DNA of 64,000 bases from Aphrophora alni (lineage: Eukaryota; Arthropoda; Insecta; Hemiptera; Aphrophoridae), in contig OY740768.1 in the NCBI GenBank assembly GCA_963513935.1, positions 45,316,368 to 45,380,367 on the forward strand, read 5' to 3'. Every line of letters begins with the position of its first letter. Position 1 is the first letter of the stretch. The notes under the pieces are model-generated. The model was not told the DNA's origin. It saw nothing but the letters and a program-made list of their open reading frames with translations, and did not search any database. A program made the position numbers and the translations under genes. Positions 29,200 to 40,199 of this stretch are shown in pieces.

Positions 29200-30790
29200 A
29201 CTACGTTACAGATTTTGAGACATGATGAAAATTACAATTAAAAAAAGTTTGAAAAAACCGCTAGGTATTTACTTAGGAATTATTTTTAAGATGATAAATT
29301 AATTCCATAAAGGCTAAAGAATAGGAAGGAAGGAAGTTTCTCCTTAAACCTGTTTTAATCTGTCCAAAACTTGTTTTCTTATCAAATTAAAGAAGCTTCC
29401 AGTCTAAGATTGTTTGAAGAGGGATAGCTTTCTCTAAAGTTATTTTGAAAGATGGATATTGTTTCAGAAATATGAGTTGTATACGAAAGTTTACGAAACA
29501 TTTTAATTTGACATGATATTATTAAAGAAATTATGAATTGAATTTCTTTGTTGAAATGTACTGCTTGTTATATAAAGTTATGTAGTAGTACACAAATTTT
29601 CTAATTAATATTTTCTCACTTCTACTTAATGTTATACAAAACATATTGACCAAATTAAGACAATTGTGAATAGAATATACGCTTCTCAATTAAAAATCAG
29701 CTGAGGGACCTAAAAAAATTAACAAGTTGAAAAAGTTGAAATTTGTTTATGAAGATTTGGTGTATGTATGTTTGAGGATTTTTTTTCTGTACAATAGCAC
29801 CTCTACTTTTTTGATATTATTATCATATTACGAGTTGACTCTAATTTTGTTAAAGTATATTTTCATTTCATAGTTTCTCTTCAATTTTCATTTAACATCT
29901 TTCGTTGTTACATTTAAGTCATTTAAGTCCTAAAGTTATTTTTTGGGTAAGGTATGTCAATTGAGCGATAATTTATGAAAATCTATTTATGTCCCTAATT
30001 TTTTTATTGGGGGTAATTTGTTTGTCGTTCTCTTACCAATTTTTAGTTAGCTAAATATTAAAAAAATAATGTAATAAAAACGGTTTTATGATTTTCATAG
30101 CACTTTAGTACGAAGAGTAGTTACAAGAATCAAAACATTAATATATTGATCAGAATCTAAACAAAGGATGTAAACTGAAATTTAAAATATTAATCAGCAG
30201 TTGATAATGGTCGTTGCACAACACGGTTGGTGAACTAACCTATACAGTTATATGAAATCTTATAACTGTGCACACTCATTCTCTAACATGTTGATTTAAA
30301 AAACTGTGTATTTAAAACAAAGTCATTATCTCATGATAAAACATATCAAGATTTATTAAATATAAAAATTGAATTCATGAAGAATTAGGTAGAGAAATGA
30401 AATCTGTAGTTCTGAATTATTTATCTGAATAATTAATGTACTAAAATATTTGGGTCGACGTTTTAAACCCAACTTAACAATAGTAAGTTCAAAAGTATCT
30501 TTTAAGTTTTACCTAAATTTCAATACGTTTGGCTACCCTGAGCTACAGTATATATTATTTTATATTTTGTTTATATTTCTGAAACATCTCCATTTCTTAT
30601 GAACGATACCTGTGAGTACCATTTTAATGGTGATTTTGGTCGTTAAATTTTCATGAATAAAAATCAAAATTGATCTTCAAAGTACACAATCAAACCATTA
30701 ATGAAACAAAACAGTGAAAACAAAAATCAGTTCAATCAATGAGCTACTAATATAATATATGCAAACCTTTAACTTCCAAACATCCTTACT
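29200..30790. repeat. 1.5 kb diverged segmental repeat, copy 4 (block A)
   Basis: Partner of 4,060-5,590, same orientation; see that entry for shared landmarks. It begins only about 0.7 kb after block B of the previous copy, so here a shorter spacing than elsewhere suggests a deletion or a rearranged unit. Confidence 0.75.
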
Positions 30791-30871
30791 TAATACTATA
30801 TACACAAATTGATTATTTTTATGCCTGTTAATAGCTTCGCAGGCGAATGTTTCATATTCAAGTATTTTAGT

Positions 30872-30953
30872 TCAACCCTAATACGCATATATATGCGTAT
30901 TAGGGTTGACGCATATATATATATATGCGTATTAGGGTTGACGTTTTGTATCT

Positions 30954-31025
<72 letters not shown>

Positions 31026-31043
31026 AGATACAAAACGTCAACC
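30872..31043. repeat. Compound palindrome around a (TA)n tract
   Basis: A perfect 38-base palindrome at 30,872-30,909 built from TCAACCCTAATACGCATAT and its complement is followed by a partial second unit (30,910-30,942) and then by an inverted repeat of GGTTGACGTTTTGTATCTCC (30,936-30,955) whose complement closes at 31,024-31,043 around about 33 TA units (30,956-31,023). The whole can extrude as a long cruciform. Open frames through it are repeat artefacts. It may be a TA-rich MITE or a hairpin arising from template switching; no target duplication is clear. Confidence 0.85.
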
Positions 31044-31554
31044 GATCAAAAAGTCACCCTCACAATTTTGTGAATGTTATAATGTTTTGTCACTTAAAAA
31101 CATCAATTATTATTGTCATGTCTTCTCCTTAGTTTTAATACGTTAATACAGTCTAACTTTTTGGTATGGCGTCATTCATTTATAAACAAACATAAACATT
31201 AATTTATAATATAATCTGAGCAAACTGTGCTGTAGGGGAAATTTGGTATCATTATGAGAGTGTTTATAGAGTTTCTACGATAAACCCATATCCAAATAGA
31301 GGAAATTTACTGGCGTCAAAATAATAATGATAAGCTCTCTTGATGTAGTAGACTACACATTATAAATACAGATAAACTTTGTTCTTAATAATTGGGATTG
31401 GTAATACTTTAGTATCATCTCTTCGTTATTGTATATTTTCTTAAATTCTCCCCATGTTTACCAAATATCCAAAATATTTGATGACACATCGTGAAAAAAC
31501 ATCTTCTCTATTCCATAATCAAATATTAATACTAATAAATTTTTAAAAACAAAT
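31044..31554. other. AT-rich sequence without recognised feature
   Basis: Nothing recognised between the TA palindrome and the next fold-back element. Confidence 0.35.
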
Positions 31555-31661
31555 ATGAGTTTCATGCTTCATACATATTTTTTTCCCCATTCCGACTACT
31601 GATTAATAATTAAATATATTATAAGACTTACCGTCACAATAGTCTATGTTTTGTCTGTAGT

Positions 31662-31707
31662 TATATCACTACGGCCGTTTCGGCTATTCAGCCATTTTCA
31701 AGTGTTA
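31662..31707 (-). ncRNA. Hammerhead-like motif, altered core (left arm, element 2)
   Basis: Minus-strand mirror of 31,919-31,964 with the same sequence: helix I with one mismatch, helix II GGCT/AGCC around a GAAT loop, GAAAC, loop GGCC, GTA. The core reads TTGAAAA, with C3 to U and G8 to A. Because both arms carry the same two changes, they most likely come from one template. Confidence 0.5.
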
Positions 31708-31918
31708 TGCGGGTATTACCGTTGTCTTAGTTTAAAATCAGAAATTACGAACACACGACACATAACAAACACACAAGTTCTTTAAACATTTAAAACATGA
31801 TGTAGTAGGCCCACTGTCACAACGCGTACTGTGACAGTGGTCGTTGTGACAACTGTGTTTGTTATGTGTCGTGTGTTCGTAATTTCTGATTTTAAAATAA
31901 GACAACGGTAATACCCGC

Positions 31919-31964
31919 ATAACACTTGAAAATGGCTGAATAGCCGAAACGGCCGTAGTGATAT
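31919..31964 (+). ncRNA. Hammerhead-like motif, altered core (right arm, element 2)
   Basis: Helix I ATAACAC (31,919-31,925) pairs with GTGATAT (31,958-31,964) except for one A-A mismatch. Core TTGAAAA (31,926-31,932), extra T (31,933), helix II GGCT (31,934-31,937) and AGCC (31,942-31,945), GAAA (31,946-31,949), C, loop GGCC, G-U pairing back, A as H17, predicted cleavage after 31,957. Compared with the consensus C3 is U and G8 is A. In known hammerheads C3 and G8 form a Watson-Crick pair, and a U3-A8 pair would keep it, so the two changes are compensatory in form. Whether cleavage survives is open. Confidence 0.5.
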
Positions 31965-32030
31965 AACTACAGACAAACATAGACTATTGTGACGGTAAGT
32001 CTTATAATATATTTAATGAGTTTCATCCTT

Positions 32031-33425
32031 GGTTTCGCAAAAAAGTGCATTACAATTGAATTGAAAAAAATCGCAATAAACAAATAAGATATATTTAGGT
32101 TCTAAACAACAACAAAAATGTCCATCCCTATCTGCGTTTCGTCAGTGTTGATGTTTATCAAACAATGATGATAACTGAAAATAGAAACATTGATATTAAC
32201 AATTAAAACAAAATTGGTTACAAATTCAATTTCTGAGAAAACTTAATAATTTCCAAAGCGATCCACTCACACTCAAGGGTAAATGAATAAATAATATTTC
32301 ACAAATTAAAACAAAGCTGTCACATGTAATATAAAAGTCAACTTCAAACAATATAGCATACGTTCATTTTGTAAGACTAATGCGGGGGTGGGATTATCTG
32401 GTATATAACAACTCATTCATTTGTATATGTGCATGACTTAATTTTTAAATACCAAAATTGTAAAGTACAGAAAGATTAGACCATTTTGCTCACCCAATTG
32501 ACTGAACAGGAAACTATGGAACTTCTGGACCACTTGAACATATCAATGTACCTTAACAACAATTAAAAAAATATTATTATTATTAAAACAAAATATATTT
32601 ATCTTTAGCTGTTTTTTCGATAAATGTAGAATTTTATGTATCTCAAATCAACATCATTATAAAAATATCTTACAATAATTCATAATTTTTAAACGTTTTT
32701 CTAGATAATGATTCATGTAAATTCATATGTTCTATTCCTGGGTCTTATTTATGCAGAGTTTTTATACACAGTAATTCCGTTATAAAAATAATATTAAAAC
32801 CATATGTCACGACTTTTAGTTTTTATAAAATACAAATATGACAAATGGTATACAAAAATATGTAATTCTGAAACAAAACAGATAATATGTTTAAATTCGA
32901 GCTGTTTCTCATTCAAATTATGCATTGGACTAGTTCCCTTACTTTTATAACTATAGTAAGGAAAACCTAACAAATAATTTTAAAGATCTTTAAATTTCAA
33001 GGAACATAAACTGAGGTGGGGCATAGTTAAAAAATATATATGTTTGTTTTCTTACAACTAGAAAATGTAGAGATGACATGTTATTTAAATTATCACAGGC
33101 CTAGAATATAGTCTTCTAAAATACAGGTCATAATCTAAAATTCAAACATTTCGTTTGCACAAAGAGATGGATGATATTAAGGCAGATTGACATCTATTGG
33201 TCTAAGTAATCATGTAAGTGATATTTCCTACCTGCTGTAATTAGAAAAAAATATTCCCTACCTGCTGCAGATAGAGCCAATATTTCCTACTCGTTTTATT
33301 TACAGCAAATATTCCCGACGAGTCCTGTACTAGTGAAAACGTCACCGTAGACACGATCCCCCCCCCACTACCTTACAAGCTGAACTAAAAAGGAGGTTAC
33401 TTTATGAACTGTCCTCCTATTAATT
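32031..33425. other. AT-rich sequence without recognised feature
   Basis: No gene recognised. A short repeated pair of phrases, TATTTCCTACCTGCTG and TATTCCCTACCTGCTG, lies at 33,222-33,270. A C run is at about 33,358. Confidence 0.4.
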
Positions 33426-33429
33426 CTTT

Positions 33430-33725
33430 TAGTGTTTTTGTTAAAATTAAATATATTTATTTTAATTACTTCTTTTTTCTTTCAGAATAATAAATCAATC
33501 TATTTTTTTCTTTATGATCCACAAAATATTAAATAATGTATATTCGGTAACGTAACAAAGATTAATGGATATCGAAGTTTGTTGATGAACTGTTTAATAT
33601 GCAAATTGGAGAAATTTATTAACGCCATCAGAGCAGTGGGTGGGAGGGGGGGATAAATGTCCGTGTCTACATGTTCTCCAGAGCGTGTCAATAAATTACT
33701 TCAATGAGCTGTCCATTAAAAGAAA
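33430..33725 (+). repeat. Dispersed repeat F, copy 1
   Basis: Shares ATCGAAGTTTGTTGATGAAC (33,571), then ATATGCAAATTG, AATTTATTAACGCCATCA and, after a G-rich run, GTCAATAAATTACTTCAAT with 44,455-44,715; diverged reverse copies are at 47,995-48,260 and 49,130-49,395. The length is about 250-300 bases. It could be a solo terminal repeat or a SINE; I see no tRNA-like head or A/B boxes. Confidence 0.7.
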
Positions 33726-34299
33726 CTCGATAGCTGAGCGTGACTGTCGGACAAACTATAACTACGAATCTATTATTAGTTTATTATTAAGCTCCATGAA
33801 GTATAATTACTATAAGATCTTGGTATTTCGATTTGATTAAAAATAAAGAAGCTCTAAGTCTGAATGTGTATTTTATATTTGGTATATTAATATAGTTTAC
33901 TATATTTGGTAAATACTAGTATTGCAACGAGCTATTACGAAATAATGTTTACGCTCTTGGTTATCATATTCGGAACCACACAGTTGTATTTACTGATTTG
34001 ATTGTATTATTCTCTATATGACTCGAAATCCAGCAGCTAATAACCAGTTATCGTCACGATTTTGTTTAAAACTAAACTATGTAGACATTATATTTGGCCA
34101 GCTCTGAAAGCAAATAAAAACTAACCAAAATTATTTAGAACTATGGACGCAGTCTTTGAAGGAACATATTTATATATTTTATTAGGGAATTAACTTGGTT
34201 CGATTGTTCTATGTATCTGTTCACGCCGTAAATTGACGTGGCATTTTATTTGATTTTTAGGGGATATTCCCAAATTTTGAATTATTGAACAAAAACAAC

Positions 34300-34470
34300 A
34301 TATCCCGACACATGGCCAATATATTTCCACATGCTAAGTTGTATTTATATCAGGCCACGCGTTTGGACTGTAAATCAGTACCTAAATAACAGACGAACGT
34401 AAGTCCATAAAACAATTTTCAACTCAAGCGACATCAAAATCTGTAGGCCTATATCCTCAAATGTCGTCAC
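34300..34470. repeat. Dispersed repeat E, copy 4 (weak)
   Basis: Diverged: ATTTCCACATGCTAAGTTGT, GCGTTTGGACTGTAAATCAG and a following CAGACGAACGTAAG run parallel the copies at 11.4 and 44.9 kb. Confidence 0.35.
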
Positions 34471-36429
34471 AGATATTTGAACTCATCTTCTAACTTTCTC
34501 CATAATAGACTTAAATGATAAAAGAAAAATTTGTATAAAATTGTCCATTTAAATATTAGCCATTGAAACAAGCTTGCTCTTGCCAAATATCACAGCAAAT
34601 TTATGCATTTTGTAATTGTTTAGTTATTCTATTGGTTTTTAAATGGCAAAGAATTTTGTATTCATATTTCGACCATAGGCCAACGGAATAAAGAAGGAAA
34701 ACAAACATGGACAGAACTCAATTTACAGAGGCATTGTTTAAAGACGTATTAGTAATGTAAAGTGTACAAAGTTTCATAAAACCGGATCCAATATATTTAA
34801 ACTTAATACGATAATATATATATTTCTACTAGGGCTTATAACATAATTTTAGTACATTCTTGTACATTCTTATGCCTGACTTGTCTTAAATTCTCCTGAC
34901 GCGTTTTTGAACTCCATTTTCAAAAGCAATTTTCGTTTAGTCCTACTGTTTAAAACCTGTACTGTATTTTATTTTATTTTGCGTCTTGTATAATAATAAA
35001 TAAAACATACACAAACTATTAAGGTACAAAGTTTTATTTTCTACTTGCATATTAAAGTTTATATTTTTGTTATAATTAAATATCCAATAAGGATTTGAAG
35101 TGAGATATTCCCCACTATTTTACAAATGTATAACGAACCTTCATTAAAAACTAAGTATAGTAATAAATAATTGGATTCATTGGCTTATTTCATGGAATAA
35201 AGTCATACACAACAATTCTTCAAGATATATAGAATGTAATTACTGAAATAATTTATCATATCTGCACCTTTGTATCTCTCTTTTTAGTAATTTTTATAAA
35301 ACAAAATTAATTGTAATTAGTAACTAAGTAGTGCAGTGCAAAATTGGTTAAACTCGGAAATAACTTAATACATTTATTTATTTTTTAATGTTAGTTTGTA
35401 TGTTGTGTGAGCATTCAGTTTGATAATTAATACATTATACGATTTATATTTTGGAAAAAACTATGAACATTCAAAATAAAAACCTATACTTTCAAAATAT
35501 ATTATTAAAAGCGGAGCCAATATATAAATTTGTATTAAAAGTGGAGTATTGTAATTTGAGGTTGGGTAAAAACGCGAAACAAAATCGCTTTCAGCTTAAA
35601 GAATACCTAGTGACATAATTCCTAAAAATTAACACACAAAAATCCGATAAATAAAAGTTCATTAAAATAAATATATATGCGATTACCAGACATAATTTGA
35701 CATAAATTAAAATTGTTATGTTGTGGCTCCAGACGTTAGTTTGCTTTTTAGATTACATTCCATCGAATCTTATATTTATTAACAGAGATGAAGAATTGGT
35801 CAAAGAGTTCGTCTGAACCCACAATTTACTTCCTACATTTAGCCATACAAAAGTGATAAAATATTATCCTGATCTATTTTACTATTTTTGTATGGTTAAA
35901 TTTCAAAAGTTTTAGTACAGACTAGTTTGTCTCGTTGTCAAGGGACGTTAGAGATGTGGGACCCAATGATCATCTTGCCAAAACCAAAAATTTCTGAGAC
36001 CCACCACCTAACATGCATGTTTACCAGTGTATTACCTGCATCAAATTATAATACTTTACCCACATAAGGTGAAATGCAAGGAGACCTGGGCCAATAATCC
36101 AACTTAATCAATTTTAAACTTACTATTTTGGAGAAGGTGGTACCTGATTCAGATTAGCTCAAATTACTAATATGAGAACAACATCATGATTGGATTTACG
36201 GTCGAAACTAAAAACCGTTCTGAAAGACATACCGTGATTAAGAATTCTGACCAAGGTTTATCATTGGTATACAGAAGAAATAATAGAGTACAACTCAAAT
36301 TGTAGGACTATTACTCTGTTTAAAGGCATCACACGAAATACTTAAATACTTTAGTTTTTATCCTACAAATATGTCATCACAATATAAACTGAAACAGAAC
36401 AATAAAAAATAAGTAGAAGATATGTCGTC
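34471..36429. other. AT-rich sequence without recognised feature
   Basis: Slightly richer in G and C at 35,930-36,330, but no open frame, RNA gene or repeat was recognised there. Confidence 0.35.
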
Positions 36430-36625
36430 GTTAAGCATAACTTGGTATTTTATCATATTAAGCTTATAAAATTCAATTTATTGATTTCGTTAATAAAGTA
36501 TTGGTACACAAGATTAACCAGCATTGAGAGTAATGTACTGTAAAATCGTAAACGTTTTATTGATCATTCAAATAATTGCAACTACACTTTTCACTTTAAA
36601 TGTCAATTTAAAACATAATACTGTC
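36430..36625 (+). repeat. Dispersed repeat J, copy 1
   Basis: GTTAATAAAGTA, ACACAAGATTAACC, GTAATGTACTGTAAAATCGT and the following TTTATTGATCATTCAAATAA (36,557) with CACTTTTCAC match 45,870-46,000 (plus) and 51,560-51,760 (minus). Confidence 0.6.
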
Positions 36626-37535
36626 TTATTATTTTGCCCTGAATAGAATAGAAGCATTACCAAAAAGTTCGAAATTCTAAAACAGAAAGTATTTTTAAAA
36701 TTTCTGTTTGTTTCTGATTCTAAATATTCAATTAATACAATAAAGAAAAGTAACGAGAAAATTTATTTAAAATTCAAATAATATAGTTGAGTTCTTGCAC
36801 AGTTAAAAAAACTACAAGTGGTTTATCAACTCCAAATGTAGAAATATATTGCTATTTCAAGTTTAAACTCTCACACATTGGATAATTATTGGTCCTATAA
36901 TCCAAAATTACTGTTCATAATCCCAAATGAAATATTTGTTTTACTTCAAGAGGCAAAGGCGTAATGAGACTTCAAGCAGTTTAACTATAAAACTCTAGAT
37001 TTGTTTTTGAGAATTAAAAAAAATGTATGTTTACAAAAACCTATTTTTATATAAATCCTCAAAACTATTATAATTAGTAGAAATTATAAATTGTTTCAGT
37101 AGCAGAAAGAAAGATCAGGGAAAAACGCAAACCGATGCGTCAAATCACAACTAACACAAATTTTATACAATACTATTATATTCACAAAAATAAAAATAAG
37201 TAAAAAACATTCTTTCTCTTTAATATTAAAATAATATTAAGAAATTAAACTCATATTTAAAAAAATGGTTAAATTTCAATACACATTTGTTACATGAAAA
37301 CAAAAAGTAAAATGTTATGCATATTTATTGAATACTTTATTGTTAATTTTACAATCTAAAATAATTGTTTACTTACGTCAACCGGATAATAGGGAAATTG
37401 GGATATATAGAATTACGATAAATAAATATATAACAATCTAAATACAATAGTTCCTCCTAACTTCTTTCAACTCATATACGCCTATATTACAATTAATAAT
37501 GTACCTACAGTAATGTTCATAATTTCCCACTTTAA
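36626..37535. other. AT-rich sequence without recognised feature
   Basis: Nothing recognised. Confidence 0.35.
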
Positions 37536-37539
37536 ATGT

Positions 37540-37810
37540 CTCCCAGGAGCGAGAGCGTATAGTCTATATAGGATTATTTGTTATACATTAAACGTTTAAA
37601 GTTATTTCAAATCTACTAGACAAATTTAAACTAAGTTAGACGTAACCAAAGCGTTTGAGAATATATTAACCTAAGTAAATGATGGTCTGACTGACAGCAT
37701 GCAAATTGGAATTTATTGATTGTACAGTATTCTGGTAATTTCGACTATTCACAGAAGCCATAGCTGGTAGGCTTGTTTACACGTGATGAGTGAGTGGAAG
37801 ATTTTTAATG
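37540..37810. repeat. Diverged repeat block C, copy 4
   Basis: GACAAATTTAAACTAAGTTA then GACGTAACC, GATGGTCTGACTGACAGCAT, TGCAAATTGGAATTTATTGA and CAGTATTCTGGTAATTTCGA match copy 2 at 19,520-19,650 in order. It precedes an A block at 40.2 kb by about 2.6 kb; fold-back element 3 is inserted between them and accounts for part of the extra distance. Confidence 0.6.
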
Positions 37811-38155
37811 TAAATTGCAATATATAGCTTAATTTAAACATTTTTATTGTTCCATATTATTTTAGATGATTTTATTTAAATATTATCTTATAGCCAACTC
37901 ATATAATTATTGTATTTGTATGGTTTACCGAATCATAATATTATGGAAATAATTATCAACACATTAATAAGAGCAATGGGTAGATGGAGTGGGGTGGGGT
38001 TATAGGCCCGAGAACAAAATACTTTAAGTTGGAGTCTCATATTATTTTTTATTAATAATGATTCGAGTTTACCCCTAACCACAATCACTGGAAACTTTAA
38101 AATAAAACACAATTATTCCATTAATTGTTCTTAATTTATTTCTTTCCCACTAAAT

Positions 38156-38199
38156 GCCCAAATGTACATTTCGATATCATGGTTATCATCATCGGAGGG
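38156..38199 (-). ncRNA. Hammerhead-like motif, U4-to-C (left arm, element 3)
   Basis: Minus strand: core CCGATGA (38,195-38,189), extra T, helix II with one mismatch, GAAA, a three-pair helix III (ATG with CAT), triplet ATT, then GGGC. The core U4 is C, as in the right arm. Helix I is reduced to about three pairs (CCC with GGG). Confidence 0.4.
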
Positions 38200-38334
38200 T
38201 CTTGCTTCTAAACTCAACTAAATCTAAACTTACATATATTATCTATTAATGAAATAAATTTTTTACATTTATTCATGAATTTTATTTAATTAGTAGATAT
38301 GTAAGTTTAGATTTAGTTTAGTTTAGAAGCAAGA

Positions 38335-38377
38335 CCCTCCGATGATGATAATCATGTTATCGAAATGTACATCAGGG
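38335..38377 (+). ncRNA. Hammerhead-like motif, U4-to-C (right arm, element 3)
   Basis: Helix I CCCT (38,335-38,338) with AGGG (38,374-38,377); core CCGATGA (38,339-38,345); extra T (38,346); helix II GATAA (38,347-38,351) with TTATC (38,357-38,361); GAAA (38,362-38,365); helix III ATG with CAT; cleavage triplet ATC ending at 38,373. All positions fit except U4, which is C in both arms. Confidence 0.45.
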
Positions 38378-38489
38378 CATTTAGTGGGGAATAAAATTAA
38401 TAAAAAACAATGAATCTAATAATTAATTGTGTTTTATTTTAAAGTTTCCACTGATTGTGATTAGGGGTAAATTCGAATCATTATTGTGA

Positions 38490-40190
38490 ATTTCACCACA
38501 GTACTCAACAATATTGTATCTATTTTTAATGTTATTCAGAAAATTATCTGTTCAAATTTCAATATCAGTTTTATTTTTTAATTTTATTACCATGAGACAT
38601 TACATAAAAAAATTACTTGTTAAATTTCAATTTTTCAATCCTTGTGTTTACGCATATAAATAAATACTAGTTTCATATGATCTACCACGTACAGTATGTA
38701 TTATCAGTAAAGGGCACATTAATATGAATAACATAAATAACTGACTTGCTCTTTTTTGTTTTCACAAGCTGGAACCTTTAACCTTAACATATATTATTTA
38801 TTGTGTTATTTTTAATATTCATGTTTTAGTGAAATTACATTTCAATATATTTAATATAGTTTGTTGTAAAAAATGGTTTAAAAAAGAACAAAATAAAATT
38901 TTATCGAAAAATGTTTTATTTAGCCTACGTGTCAGATATATCTAAACGTCTCTGAAAAACATTTTAATGGAAAACTAATTAATGTGAAATTCAATATAGT
39001 ATTGAACGAAATAATTTTGAATATAAAAGTATATAAAAAAGTATATGAAAAAGTATATGAACAGTTTTGATTATCGAAGCTACTTAAATAATTAGTAAGG
39101 TAGAAGTCTGAAGAATTGTGTAATGAATCAGAATAAGAATAGCAGCATTTCACGCTAAACAATTGATAAAACCTAAAGTGATCGCCAAATTTCAGACCAA
39201 AAATAGAGGGTGGTAAACTTATGTCTTCAAAACGACTGCGTTAGATTATAAGAAATAAACAGATATATTTTAGCAAGTCACTAGTCATAACTGATAATAA
39301 GACAAAGTTATGTATTAACTAAAATTTACAAAACAATTAATTTTGTTTTCACTATGATAATAATTTTCAGTGTATACACAATCCAAGTAAAAATAACCTC
39401 TCTACCGGTTACAATTGAAATTGGCCTACATCTTTACCCCAATGTCTTTCGCTAGCAACCATAATTCTGGAATTTAAGAATCCTAAAGTGATATTTCGAA
39501 AGAACAAAAGAACCTTTATAGCTAAAATATGAAACGTTATGTTATAAAATTTATATTATAATTAGTATGCCCACAGTACAACACTGTGTTAATATGAGTA
39601 TATTTCAATGCTTGAAAGTGAGAGTAAAGTTACTGCATATTTTCCGGAACAATTGTTTTAACTTGCATTTTGGAACTAATTGTAAATATTATATACCTAA
39701 TTGCGGTTTGTCTTCATCGTAAAAGCGGAGAAGTGGTTGTCATTTCCAACAACCTTAAAGTTGGTTTTTTGTATTATACAAATTAATTATAAAATTATTT
39801 CTTCTTAAAACAACGTTTCAGTGGATTGATTAAAGTCATTAGGTTTCCACATTTCATAAAGTTCCACGGGTTCTTTGTAAAGTTAGTTTCTATGGTTCAT
39901 TCAAGGTATACAATGAGAAATTATATATGTACAAATTTACATACAGATGAGGTTGATTAAATAAATATAGACCGATGAAATCAACCATTACTGAAGTTAA
40001 GTTATTTAAAAAAAGTAAAGTTAATCTATTAAATCCGAAATTAAGAGTTTGTACCGTACATCATATTTACCGTACATCATTATGCTTAAAATAATTAGAA
40101 CAAATATAAGCACATTTGAATATAATTATCACTTGTCCTGTTATAAAGCGTTTTACAAGATATCAGATGAAACTGTATGCTAAAGATTTT
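38490..40190. other. AT-rich sequence without recognised feature
   Basis: Apart from the probable tail of fold-back element 3 at its start, I see no gene or repeat. The open frame at 38,932-39,162 has no recognisable motif. Confidence 0.35.
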
Positions 40191-40199
40191 GAGTCAGGG

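Larger units (their letters stand above)
31555..32030. mobile_element. Fold-back element 2 with paired hammerhead-like motifs
   Basis: Arms 31,609-31,774 and about 31,852-32,017 are complementary with few differences; the central part holds a second hairpin (CCACTGTCAC at 31,811 with GTGACAGTGG at 31,831). A 15-base direct repeat (31,555-31,569 and 32,016-32,030; ATGAGTTTCAT then GCTT or CCTT) frames the element with one mismatch. Between the left duplication and the left arm is an unpaired 40-base tail (31,570-31,608), so here the tail is on the left. Both arms carry a hammerhead-like motif pointing outward. Open frames in the arms are not conserved genes. Confidence 0.7.
38054..38485. mobile_element. 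Fold-back element 3 with paired hammerhead-like motifs
   Basis: A long imperfect palindrome: AATAATGATTCG at 38,054 pairs with CGAATCATTATT ending at 38,485, and complementarity, with small indels, continues almost to the centre near 38,269. Each arm holds a hammerhead-like motif pointing outward. Right of the arm, GTGAATTTCACCACAGTACT (38,486) resembles GGAATTTCACCGAGTAC in the right-hand tail of element 4, so a shared 3' tail is likely. I cannot identify a convincing target duplication. The arms are more diverged than in elements 1 and 4, so this copy is older. Confidence 0.65.

Noticed and set aside
30872..30942. TTAGGG phrases as telomere-like repeats
   Set aside because: They occur only within the short palindromic unit, not in tandem TTAGG or TTAGGG arrays.
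30796..31146. Overlapping frames of 73-107 codons on both strands
   Set aside because: They run through the TA tract and its palindromic flanks; Tyr-Ile repeats come from TA units.
31738..31980. Two minus-strand frames of 64 and 80 codons
   Set aside because: They lie within fold-back element 2 and overlap its non-coding arms and ribozyme motif; no family motif.
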